Positions 19,784 to 29,727 of a DNA stretch of 64,000 nucleotides are shown here, one piece after another. The notes beneath the pieces were generated by a model. That model searched no databases. It was not told where the DNA came from and saw nothing but the letters and a program-made list of their open reading frames with translations. How positions within the stretch are numbered: the stretch's first letter is position 1; every line of letters begins with the position of its first letter. The translations under genes and the position numbers were made by a program. Source of the stretch: Tranzscheliella williamsii (lineage: Eukaryota; Basidiomycota; Ustilaginomycetes; Ustilaginales; Ustilaginaceae); the NCBI GenBank assembly GCA_023212725.1, contig JALBYF010000001.1, forward strand, positions 310,001-374,000, read 5' to 3'.

Positions 19784-20263
19784 ATGGCACCGAAGACCTC
19801 GACCCAGAAGGCGCTCTCGTTCCGGGCGCAGTCGAAGCCAAAGTCGAGTTTCTCGACCGCGAAGAAGGAAGGCATCAAGCAGGTAGACAAGCCGGCGGGG
19901 GTGAAGACGGCGAATGTTAAGGTAGCATCGGCGTTGGGGAGTGGAGGGCAGAAGGGCGGGGCGGAGGAGCTGGATGTGGACGATGGGCGGTGGGACGGGA
20001 TCTGGCGCAAGACCAAGCGGCAGATGAACGTGCCGGCGTCCAAGAGCATCCACATTGAGCACGAGCACCGCGTCCAGCAGATCCTGCGCGTCTTCGACCT
20101 CGACCCCACCTACGGCCCCTGCATCGGCATGTCCCGCCTCGACCGCTGGCACCGCGCCCGCGCCCTCGACCTCGACCCGCCCCAGGAAATCCACGACATC
20201 CTCACAACGTCCCAGGGCCAATCCCTCCACAGCGAAAACGTCTTCACTGCCCACGGCCTCTAG
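19784..20263 (+). CDS. DNA polymerase delta subunit 4 (p12/Cdm1)
   Basis: 159 residues from ATG at 19784; the frame is open to a TTG at 19733, but MAPKTSTQKALSF is the natural start. The C-terminal ~50 residues carry the POLD4 hallmark: a YGPCIGMSRLDRWHRA block followed by LDPPQEIHDIL. The N-terminus is basic and disordered (TQKALSF, SKPKSSFSTAKK), as in p12/Cdm1, where it holds the PCNA- and p50-binding elements; a clean PIP box is not visible. This is the smallest, non-essential subunit of replicative polymerase delta, present in animals and fission yeast (Cdm1) and missing from budding yeast, and it acts in the nucleus in lagging-strand synthesis. No intron. It is convergent with the GPN2 gene. 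Confidence 0.88.
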   Translation: MAPKTSTQKALSFRAQSKPKSSFSTAKKEGIKQVDKPAGVKTANVKVASALGSGGQKGGAEELDVDDGRWDGIWRKTKRQMNVPASKSIHIEHEHRVQQILRVFDLDPTYGPCIGMSRLDRWHRARALDLDPPQEIHDILTTSQGQSLHSENVFTAHGL

Positions 20264-20596
20264 CCCCCTTACCCTCCCCCCACACGCCCACCCGTAGAGC
20301 TACACTAGCCACAAGTCCGCCTTTATTGTCCCAGTTTGCTGTATGTTATACCCTCATCGCAGTTACTTTCCCATGGCGCCCTCTCTTCGAGCGTTGCGGA
20401 ATGGAAAGCGCCGCGGCTTCACCCTGACGCATCCCCCTTTGCCACATGCACCTGATCGTCTGATTGTGGCCTAGTGCGGCTTGTCTGGCAAACGCTACGT
20501 CGCAAACTTACCACGGGGTGGGGGCGAGATGGCTGGTGCGACACGGTACAAATACAAAGTGGTGGATGGATTGATACAGGAGTGCTGGATTGTGGA
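20264..20596. other. Convergent 3' intergenic region
   Basis: 333 nt between the 3' ends of the POLD4 and GPN2 genes. Nothing beyond presumed 3' UTRs and polyadenylation signals is seen. Confidence 0.5.
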
Positions 20597-21961
20597 TCAT
20601 GCAGGCGGCTGGGGCGACGGGGCCGAGTGAGACGGGGGCGGGCGGCTGCGCTGCTCCTTGGCGACCTTGTTCACCTGTGCCCAGACCTTCTTTTCCCAGG
20701 CCTTGTCGTCGAGGTCCTTGCGCTGCTCTCTGTCGGCGGTTTCGTAGAGGTCGCGGTGGTCGATGTAGCGTTCCTGCACTTCGAGCGCGTCGCCCCAGCC
20801 GAGCGGGTCGCCGCGATCGGCGACGCTGAAGAGCGCGTGCGGGTCGGCGCCCATCAGAGCGGCCTGTGCGCCGGCGCTGTTCTGCGCGCGCAGCGCCGCG
20901 GACGCGGTCGCCGACGCCGATCCGGGCTCGTACTCGCCCTCCTCCTGCGCGTCCGTGTAGGACCGGCCCGACGGCGTCATGTAAACATAGCCGAGCGCCT
21001 TGTCGAGCACCTGCAGCAGACGAAACATCGACCGCCGGTCCTCAACAGCGAGCGTCTCGAACGAGACTAGCCCAAAGTCCTCCACCAGGTCGCAGATGGC
21101 GCGGTTCAGTTGGCCGAAACGCTCGTTGCGCCGCGCCGAGCCCGGCCCCGACGGCATGGATAGCAGGTCTTGCAGATAGGAGAGGTCCTGAACCTGGGTG
21201 TAGAAGTCGAGGTTGAAGGCAAGGTCCGACTGCAGCCCGGCGTGGGTCGCATCCACCCCCGCCTCGCTGCCGCTCTCCTCGGCCCCCTCTTCGCTGGCTA
21301 GATCGTACCGATCAACGGATCGACCAGCCCTTGTGGCATACGTCTGGCCCAGCAAGTCGACTTTGGACAGCACATTGACATGCGGTAGCTCGAGCGTCAG
21401 CATGGCACGGAGAGCAAGGATGAGAATCGAGACGTATCTGGAGGCATCGGTGATATGCGTCGAGTCGGTCATGTGGACTGCAACAAACCGCAGTGCCATC
21501 TTCTTTTCGAGGATACCGAGGATACGCTTCAGCGCCGGGTGGTTGGTAGACAGCTCCACCTGCCCCGGCAGGTCGAAGATCATGTACTCAAAGCCTGGGC
21601 TGACGGGCCCTATCGCCGTCTCGTCGTCTCCATGGCCGGTGGTCTGCCCCGTGCTGCCTCGGCGTTGCTCAGCCATGACACGCTCGAGCTCAAGGATGAG
21701 CCAGTCGATGTTCTTCTCCAGATACTCTATGCAGTAGAGCATAGCAGCGTTCGGTCCGAGCGAGAGCTCGGCCATAACATCGCGCACGGAGATCAGGCGG
21801 TTGATGTCGACGGCACATGGATACGGAAGTCTGTCGTTGGCCGGATCGAGATTGATGACGCTGCAGGGCCGAGAGAGCAGCGAGAGGAACTGATACTGGC
21901 CATAGCAGTACGTGGTCTTGCCTGAGCCAGGCGACCCGATCACTAGCTGCGCAAACGGCAT
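20597..21961 (-). CDS. GPN2: GPN-loop GTPase 2
   Basis: 454 residues from ATG at 21961 (MPFAQLVIGSPGSGKTTY). The frame extends 43 codons further up without homology and is ignored. The P-loop GSPGSGKT is at 9-16, NLDPAND at about 37-43 and the Gly-Pro-Asn loop (SLGPNAAMLY) at 69-71; the DLPGQVEL switch, NVLSKVDL specificity motif and LVSFETL element follow. The GPN insertion defines this dimeric GTPase family, which helps assemble and import RNA polymerases II and III. The fit is to GPN2 (ATPBD1B type) rather than GPN1 or GPN3, which have different C-termini. A low-complexity Gly/Ser/Thr insertion (about residues 110-130) and an extended C-terminus make it longer than the ~310-350 usual in animals and yeast. 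RPAP1, another factor of the same pathway, lies 40 kb away. Confidence 0.92.
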   Translation of the reverse strand: MPFAQLVIGSPGSGKTTYCYGQYQFLSLLSRPCSVINLDPANDRLPYPCAVDINRLISVRDVMAELSLGPNAAMLYCIEYLEKNIDWLILELERVMAEQRRGSTGQTTGHGDDETAIGPVSPGFEYMIFDLPGQVELSTNHPALKRILGILEKKMALRFVAVHMTDSTHITDASRYVSILILALRAMLTLELPHVNVLSKVDLLGQTYATRAGRSVDRYDLASEEGAEESGSEAGVDATHAGLQSDLAFNLDFYTQVQDLSYLQDLLSMPSGPGSARRNERFGQLNRAICDLVEDFGLVSFETLAVEDRRSMFRLLQVLDKALGYVYMTPSGRSYTDAQEEGEYEPGSASATASAALRAQNSAGAQAALMGADPHALFSVADRGDPLGWGDALEVQERYIDHRDLYETADREQRKDLDDKAWEKKVWAQVNKVAKEQRSRPPPSHSAPSPQPPA

Positions 21962-22524
21962 AGCTGGCTGGTCGTCGCTCTGCCGGCAGAGACGAAACAG
22001 CAGCAATGGTGCAAATGAGTGGCAAGGCGTAGTCCGGGTTGCAGTCGTGGGAGAAATCTTCGCAAGTTGCCGAAAGTCACAAGAATCCAATCCGATTCAA
22101 TACGAACCTTCGAGATTTAGGTTGTTCCGGCCTAGGGTCTCGTGAGCTTAGCAAGGGTTCAGCTGGCTTCGCGCTTAGCTTGCAAGCCGCATGGATTACG
22201 TCGGAACCTTTTGCGCTTATGGGCAGCAAGTTCACTGTCACAGTCACAGCCTGCCTCCACAATGTAGAAGGCACCTCCGCTTTAAAGTGTGAGTGTTGGA
22301 TGTGAGTGAGTTGTGAGTGGCGGGCATTCGCTAAGCCCACATAAATGCGCGTGTTACTTTCCTGATCCTTTGAAGCCAGCCGCGGACTTCCTTCTCTATC
22401 AATCCCAGTCCAACGCCTCCCCTTTGTCTATCCCGCTGCGCTCGTTCCGACACTTCTCCCTCACGCTGCTCACCTATTGAGTTACGGCTAGCCTTCCCTC
22501 TCCCTGCTCGGCACAAAAACCAAA
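21962..22524. other. Divergent promoter region, GPN2 and UBC1
   Basis: About 560 nt between divergent starts. A short GTGAGT-rich patch lies at about 22289-22320. The plus-strand side is pyrimidine-rich before the UBC1 start. No other feature is seen. Confidence 0.5.
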
Positions 22525-23469
22525 ATGGGCGACGCAAGGCTAAGGCGGATCAACAAGGAGATCAACGATTGCAAAAACGACAAGGTGTCAGGGATCCAGG
22601 TGTCGTTGATCGATGGTAGGCATCGCTCCTCCCCCTCTCCGTCCGCTTAGTCGGCGACTGACCTACTTGACTCTTTGTTGTTGGTGCATGCTGCAGACTC
22701 GCCATTCCATCTCGTAGGTACCTTTCCAGGTCCAGAAAGCTCGCCTTACGAAAATGGTACATTTGATGTGGTGAGTTGCGCTTCGTTGCGAAACCATAGC
22801 CACACCGAACCTAATACTCATTATGGCTGCCTCGGCTCTTGGTGTTGGGACAGGATATCGTCGTGCCGGAAGGTTACCCGTTTCAGCCGATCAAGATGAA
22901 GTTCATCACACGGGTATACCACCCCAACATCTCTTCGCAGTCTGGCGCCATCTGTCTCGATATCCTCAAGGACCAGTGGTCGCCCGTGTTGACACTCAAG
23001 TCCACCCTGATGTCGCTACGCTCGCTGCTCTGTTCTCCGGAGCCCAACGACCCGCAAGACGCAGAGGTGGCCAAACACTACCTGCGCGATCGAGCCGACT
23101 TCGAGAAGACCGCAAAGTATTGGACCGATATCTACGCTAACGGATCCGAGTCGGCCAAGCCGCCAGCGTCACACGCCACTACCACGGCCGCATCCGGACG
23201 TTCCCACGACAAAACGGCCGTCGACCCAGTCCTTCTTGCGGGCCTGAAACGGGAGCATGTAGAACAGTTCTCCAGTATGGGCTTTCCCCAAGACCACGTC
23301 ATTGAAACGCTCAAGCGCCTCAATTACCGCGGTGCAAAGTAAGTTTTCTACAGGTTTCTGTTAGGTGTCCCCAGCCGGGCAGCGTCCTGACTATTCTTGC
23401 TCGTCGCGCAACGCTCGCAGTGTTCGCAACATCACCGACGATACGGTGCTCAATGAGCTGTTGAAGTGA
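22525..23469 (+). CDS. UBC1: Ubiquitin-conjugating enzyme E2 with C-terminal UBA domain (UBC1/UBE2K)
   Basis: Four exons: 22525-22615, 22697-22770, 22854-23338 and 23421-23469, giving 232 residues. The junctions restore LID|DSPFHLVGTF, GTFDV|DIVVPEGYPF and RGAK|NVRNITDD, all as expected for the family. The UBC fold covers about residues 5-150, with HPN (~78-80) and the active-site cysteine C89 in SGAICLDIL; SPEPNDPQDAEVA follows. After a Ser/Thr/Ala linker, a UBA domain fills the last ~45 residues (LLAGLKREHVEQFSSMGF...), split by the last intron. UBC1/UBE2K makes Lys48-linked chains, alone or with RING ligases (for example APC/C in yeast). It acts in cytosol and nucleus. Splice sites are all GT..AG. 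Confidence 0.95.
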
Positions 23470-23800
23470 CGGACCGGCTCGCCAGCCATAACCCTTCCCA
23501 GGCTGCTTCGTCACCCGTCACTCACCCTCCACTCCGCATCAGCACCAGCCATGTATCCATCCTGTTCCCTGCGCTGCATCGTCCTCCAACCTAGCCCTGT
23601 TCTCCACTACACTGCTTGTATGGCGTGCGGGCTCTTCACTGTGCCGACGCAGATCGGCTCCATCTTACAGCGCCGCTCACGGAGCCTGGCCGTCACGCAA
23701 GACAGCTAGCACGCAGACGTAGAATAGAGAAGCGAAACCTGCATGGAAATCCAGTCGCGGATGCGAGAAGCGGGCGCGGCACGTGTGGCTGAGCTTCTGA
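23470..23800. other. Convergent 3' intergenic region
   Basis: 331 nt between the 3' ends of UBC1 and GLO3, with nothing notable. Confidence 0.5.
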
Positions 23801-25469
23801 TCAGGCGCCGTTGCGGCTCATCTCGTCGAGGTACTGGGAGAGCTTCATGGCGCCGGCACGGAAGCTGTCGATGCCGCTTTGCACGTCGGGGTTGGCCATG
23901 AAGCGCTGGTAGTAGTCGCGCGCGGTGGCCTCGAGGTCGCTAAAGTCGCCGCTGGCGGCGTTCGGCTGTTCGTCTTCGTCGGTGTCTTCGCGGCCAAAGT
24001 ATTGGTTGGACGAGATGGACGACTGGCCCTGGAACGTCTGCAGACGCTGCTGCGCCTCGGCGCTGGCATTCGGATCGTAGCCTCCGCGTTGGAAGTACTG
24101 GTCCGATGAGATCGACTTCTGCGCGGCGAACTTGGACCGCGCGTAGCTGGGCTCATCCGCAGCGCCGTCCGAATCCGTCGCGGAAACGTTGGCCGCAGCA
24201 GCGGCGCGTTCGGCCGCCAGTTTAGCCTGATGCGCATTCGCCTTCATACCCAGCCTACCGAAGCCCATCCCCAAGCGATCCATCTCACCGTTGCTCTTGG
24301 CATCAGCGAAGATGTCCCGAGCGGCGGTAGCAGCGCCAGCCGCTTTACCGCTTGCTGTCGCTTTGGGGCTAGAGGAGGACCCTGAAACTTTGCTCACAGC
24401 CGCCTTCACCGCCTCTCTGGCAATCCTCTCCGCCTCTTCTTGTTGGTTGCTTAGCTTCTGTGTCTCATTGGCGCTCTGCTCCGCTTCCTCCTGAGCCTTG
24501 GCCTCAGCTGCGCGGGCAGCCTCGTCCTCCTTGGCTTTCCTCTCAGCAGCTGCGAAGTCGATCGGGGCTCCCGCCTTTTTAACACCTAGTCCAAGCTTTC
24601 CCGCTCTAGCGGGTCTTGCTGTGGGAGCAGACGCGGCAGATGAAGGGCCATTGCCGGTCGGGGTGGTGGCGCCGGGCGTAGAGCTTGCAGACGAAGTGCG
24701 GCTGACGGCGCCCAACGTTTTTCGAGCAGCGGAGCTATTTGCACGCAGAGAGGCGGACGTGACGGTCTTGGGGGCTGCTGTTGGCTTGGAAGCTGTGATG
24801 GATGCGGTAGCGGCGGGAGCCGGTGTTGATGCGAGGTTGGCAGTCTTGGAAGCGGTCGAGGCAGGCTTGTCCCATTCATCGAAGAAGTCGTCCTCTCCTC
24901 CGCCGCCCGACTTCGCAGCTGGCGAAGAAACGGGAGCCGCTGAAGCTGTAGTAGCAAGGCCAGGGAAGAACACAGGGCTGTTCAGGCTCTGCCCAGCGGC
25001 ATCCTGCAAGGCGCGCTTCTGGAGTTCTTCCTTATAGGCCTGGGCGACCGAGGAGGTGTACTTGACCTTGCCCTCGGTCGAGGGGGCCAGGAGATGAGCG
25101 CCACCTTTCTTGTTGAAGAAGTCGGCAGCAGCGGCGTTACCGCCAACCTTCATGAGACGAAGCTGAGACCAGTGCCACGAGTCCAGGTTCGTGGAGCGGA
25201 CAAAGGTGATGTGGACGCCCATGTTACGGTGAACAGAGGAGCAGTCCAGGCAGATGTAGATGGCATACGTGGCGGAAGCCCATGTTGGGTTCTTGGCACC
25301 GCAGTCGAAGCACACCTGAAATGAGAACAGTACCCGTCAACACTGTGAGCTCGAGACCACAATATGGTTGAGACGAAATGCAGACGACACTCACCTTGTT
25401 GCCTTTCTGGTTGGTCTTGAGACTCTTGAAGATCTCGACGAGCTCATCCTTGGAGGGTCCGTCAGACAT
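23801..25469 (-). CDS. GLO3: ADP-ribosylation factor GTPase-activating protein (GLO3/ARFGAP2-3)
   Basis: Two exons: 25395-25469 (25 codons, [20 protein letters not shown]...) and 23801-25315; the 79-nt intron starts GTGAGT. The total is about 529 residues. The Arf-GAP zinc finger spans the junction region: [11 protein letters not shown]...ICLDC (CX2CX16CX2C), followed by [13 protein letters not shown], which contains the catalytic arginine. The middle is a low-complexity Ala/Ser/Thr/Pro linker with a coiled-coil-prone [19 protein letters not shown] segment. The C-terminus carries two copies of the Glo3 motif ([13 protein letters not shown] and [12 protein letters not shown]), which separates ARFGAP2/3/Glo3 from ArfGAP1/Gcs1. 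The enzyme stimulates GTP hydrolysis on Arf1 and acts with COPI coats on Golgi-to-ER vesicles. Confidence 0.94.
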
Positions 25470-26824
25470 GCCAGGCAATAGTGAGGCCGTGCTATGCTTG
25501 CGAATACCCAATGCCGAAAATGATAGAGCCGATCTAGGCGGAAGGGTGGTGGTTGGAATCGATGAGGTCGAGCGACGCCTAAAGGTGTTGTTGTGCGGGC
25601 TTGCGCGCCCAGTTGCTCTTATGCAGCCCGATGCAATTTACACGTTCTGAATTCTTCCAGCACTTCGACCGGGTTGCTATATTGCTTCTTGGGATCGCCA
25701 ACTACGTTTAGAGAGTCTATCTAAATCGCAGCCGTACAGATGCTAATGCGTACTGAATATGTTACCAAACACATCGAACGCAGATCTGAGGGCAGCAATG
25801 TGAAACTGACAGGTCCGGCTTTTGACTACAATCTGCTTTGGCACTGTCGCACGTTGGGCTCGGACCCGCCTGCGTTCAGCGGACCCAGCGCTGGCTCGGT
25901 AACTGCGCAAGTACAAGTGGTTTCGTCCAAGGGACGGATCGCAAGGCAAGGATGCATAACGAAACGCGCGAATCAGTTCAAAGCTGATGTTCCACGTCGC
26001 CCGTAAACGACACCTCTGAGGTGCTCCATATCGATCGCTCAAGGCAGCCTTACAGCACCATTCTTGGTCAGTGAGGTAGCCCAACTTCCTCGCTACAAAC
26101 GCATGAACGCTCACCGTCGCTGTCTTACATGTAGCACCGCTGCGATACAGCAAGGTGGTCTCGAAAGCAGTAAGCATGGTATGTTAGATCACCAACTGTG
26201 GTTGATCTGAAATGCACATGAATTAGCTGCTATATCTTGAACCAGGTAGTAAGGAGCGTCAATTCAACACGATGACAAAACCTTACAACCGGATGGCTAG
26301 AAAAAGGAAGTTGCTACAGCAAAGAGAGTTCTCTGTCTAAAGCCGTTATAGAAGCTCACAGCCAATCTATTTAAGAAAACTTGTATCACCTTTCCAAGAA
26401 GGCTTATACCCAATTCACGATTGGTTGAAGTCGCCAGTTGCCATTTTATATTGCGAGATTAGGAAGAGGCAGGGAAGTCCTCTGTGATCAGACGAGTTGA
26501 GCGAAAGCAACGACTTCATCCACATGCCTCTATATGCGGCCAGACTTGCATCCAGCGAACGCCCTTCTCGAACACAGACATTTGTTCACCACCACATCGA
26601 CTTGTCACTCTTGGCGGTATCCAGTTGCTGTATGTATCCAGCCAATCCGGAACGCTGACGATCTCGTTTCAGACACCTTCGCCGGCGGTCCCAGCCGCCT
26701 TGGCCGGCGTTAACACAACCTATCCAGCCGGAGTGCTCACCACGTTTATTCCCGGGTCGACTTCGTCTCTGCTCGCCACAATACAGAATCGCAAACGAAA
26801 GTGCTCGCAATCCTGTGCTCGGAT
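25470..26824. other. Divergent intergenic region, GLO3 and NOT2
   Basis: About 1.35 kb, by eye less GC-rich than the coding flanks. Frames of up to about 145 codons overlap on opposite strands without domains. The 3' part (about 26480-26824) is probably the NOT2 promoter and leader. Further NOT2 5' exons cannot be excluded. Confidence 0.45.
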
Positions 26825-28730
26825 ATGCAGAGGCCCGGTAGGTACCTTGCGGCTTCCTCCTGTGATTGATAACAGGCGATGGCTCCCTTTGCTCAGGGTG
26901 GCAGATGACTAATCTCCTCCTTCCTTTCGTTCAGGTTCCGTCAATCAAAGGCAGAATCCCTCATTTCCTGCATTCGCCAGCAAGCTTCCAGGCGCTCACA
27001 GTGTATCTCCAAGTTCCAGCCCAGGCCCGACCTCCAATATGTATCCGTACTTGCAAGGCGGCCCACGGATGATGGGCTCGTTCCCGGGCATGCCCCAATC
27101 CCAACAAGGTGAGTGGCTGTTCCCATCCGTTCACGCCGGCTGGCTACTGCAATGGGCTGTACGCTAAGACTCGTCTCTTGTTTCGCTATCTTCAGGTGGG
27201 ACAGGTGGCTTCCCCTTCGGCGGTTCCGGCTCTGGCAACACGCCTGGCGCAGCAAGTCTGGCATCTCAGTTGGCAGGATTGGCAGGGCAGGGTGGCGGTC
27301 AGTCGCAGGGGCAGGGTCAAGGTGGCGAGCTGAATCTCAGTGACTTCCCGGCGCTTGGAGCGAACCAGCAGGGTGGCCAAAGCCAACAGGGTGGAGCTCC
27401 TGGCTTGGGTGGCATCGGCAATCCACTGTCAAGCTATGCCACTCAGGCGGGAACCGGTGGAGTTTCGGCGGGCCTTCGCGGCGGAACGCCGTTGAGGAAT
27501 TTCAATCAAGACGACTTCCCAGCGCTGAATCAGGGCAACGGCACCAGTGACGGGCGTAGCGGCGACGACGGTTTTGCACACGGCGTAGCAGAACAGGCAT
27601 CGGCGGCGGCAGCGTTACAACATCAGCACCAGCAGCGCGAGCAACATCGACAGAGTCTCCTTGGTTCTGTAGTCGGCGGAGCTCGTAATGACGGGTCCTT
27701 GTCAGCAGCGAGAGGTGGATTCGGCGAGCCGGATCGCAACTATGCTACCAAGGTCGGTTCGGTCTCGCAAGGCGGGCCAGGGATCGGAATCCAGCAACAA
27801 ACCTGGGTACCACCAAGTTCCGTTTTCGGAAACAACAGCACCGGCGCCGGATCTGCTCAGCTGAATGGCATCCAGAGGCCTTCCTCGCCATCGTCGGCTC
27901 GATCGCCGCTGGCAGGCATCCGTAACGCATCTTCGGGACAAACGGATAACGGAGGAGCTCGTTCGGACGGCGTTGAGGCCGGCCCATCGGCTCATCTGGG
28001 ACAGGCAGGCGCCATGGCTCAGACACCGGCACAGCAGATCTTGACCTCGCCAGCGGATCGGTTCGGACTCTTGGGGCTGCTGAGCCTGATCAAGTCGTCA
28101 GATCCGGATCTTTCGATGCTGGCCATGGGGCTCGACCTGCAGACATTCGGGCTCAATCTCAATTCTTCCGACGCGCTCTACTCGTCCTTCATCACACCGT
28201 GGTCGGAGAACAACATGCTTGCCGCGTCGCGTGTCGAGCCAGAATTCACGCTGCCGTCATGTTACAATGTGCAGCCGCCACCACCGGCGCAGAGCAAGAT
28301 CGCCTCTTTCTCGGACGAGACGCTCTTCTTCATCTTCTACTCTACGCCGCGAGACGTGTTGCAAGAAGTAGCGGCGCAGGAGCTCTATGCGAGGAACTGG
28401 CGCTACCACAAAGACCTGCATCTCTGGCTCACTAAGGAGCAGAACACGGAGCCGACGCACAAAACGCCGACCTACGAACAGGGCACCTACGTGTTCTTCG
28501 ACCCGGGAGCATGGGAGAAGATCTCGAAGAACTTTGTGCTGATGTACGAGATGCTGGAAGAGAAGGTGCCGAGCCAGGCGCAGGCAATGGCTGCACAGGC
28601 GGCGGCGGCAGCGGCGGCGCAGACTCCGCCGCAGCGACTTCCACCGCAGCAGCCGTCGCCGTCGCCCTCGGCCGCGCTCGCCCAGCACCAGCAGCAGCAC
28701 CACCCCCAGCAGCAGCCGCAGCAGTCCTGA
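26825..28730 (+). CDS. NOT2: CCR4-NOT complex subunit 2 (NOT2/CDC36)
   Basis: Proposed exons: 26825-26837 (13 nt), 26935-27108 and 27196-28730, about 573 residues. Both junctions keep frame and use GT..AG; the first exon (ATGCAGAGGCCCG) is the least certain part. The N-terminal half is Gly/Gln/Ser-rich and has two short repeats, LSDFPALGA and QDDFPALNQ, the 'DFPAL' motifs usual in NOT2. The C-terminal NOT2/3/5 domain runs from FGLLGLLSLIKSSDPDLSMLAMG through FITPWSENN, SCYNVQPPPP and FSDETLFFIFYS to YVFFDPGAWEKI. A poly-Ala, then Pro/Gln/Ser tail follows. NOT2 binds NOT1 together with NOT3/5 and supports deadenylation, decay and repression of mRNA. Confidence 0.92.
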
Positions 28731-29727
28731 CGCACGCGCGGCCACTCGGCGGGCACGCTACCTCCTTCCCTTCGCCCCCTGTATTACAAGACCCGTATTC
28801 AATCTTTGCCGGTCCACGTGCGCCTCCGGCCATGCCTGCACACGCGACTGTGTAATCTCCCTGCGCTTCGAGTCGGCCATCCTGACGGAGCGAGTGTTTG
28901 GCGCAGCAGAGGGCAATATTGGGCGGTACGGTAAGCGGTGGATGGGTGGCGCTGCGCGGACAAGTTGTGCGGTCCACAGACGGGCAATGTCACGTGGCAT
29001 TGCGAAGTGGATACCAAACACAGATGATGTCTCGATCGATATCATATCGAAATAAGTGTCGCGAGGAAAGGCAGAGGATAGGGAAGCGAGTTGCCGAGGG
29101 AGCGTATATCGAGGCGTAAGCCTTGCACCGTCAGCATAAACTATTGAGGACGGAGCGGTAACTACAGGAAGTGAGACTGCGAGGCTCGAAGCGCGCTCCG
29201 GGCAAGCGCTGCCAATCCCGGGCGTACGCTCTCCTTCCTCGCCACTTTCCGCGCCGTGAGTCACCACTATATGGGCTGAAGTGCTGTTGGGTTGCGGCCT
29301 TTGTCCAACCACAGTGCGGGTCCTAACAGATGTGATGGTGTTGGGGAGACCTTGGGATAACGCTGGTATATTCTTTGTGAGAGGAGGGATGAGGGGGGTC
29401 TTGCAAGAGCCAACAGGTGTTAGATTTACCCATCGACACTCAACACTTCGAAGTGGAGGTGATGTGAAGCCGCAACTCAGCCACCGCGCAGCATAATCGA
29501 GAAGAAGTAGCGACCTTCTGTCTTCCTTCGTCCTTCACCGCCTCTGATGGTCACTTGCCACCCGCCACGCAAAGGCAGACCACACACCGAGAGTGGTAGA
29601 AGGTGGCGACTAAGCAATGCCTTCTTCCTGGAAGTCTTGTTGCTGGCGTGCTCGCTTCTCTTAGTGTTGAAAACCGCAACCGCACCCGCGTTGCATACCG
29701 CTGTCAAGACAAGCTCTAGAAGGTCGC
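28731..29727. other. Intergenic region, no gene seen
   Basis: About 1 kb between tandem genes: the NOT2 3' end and the promoter of the RING gene. Overlapping short frames on both strands have no domain or consistent codon preference. Confidence 0.5.

Noticed and set aside
20597..22090. Upstream extension of GPN2 beyond ATG 21961
   Set aside because: The extra 43 codons have no family counterpart, while MPFAQLVIGSPGSGKTTY is the standard GPN2 start.
27270..28730. NOT2 starting within exon 3 at 27270
   Set aside because: That position is not an ATG; the reading frame continues upstream through a clean intron into exon 26935-27108, which has NOT2-like composition.
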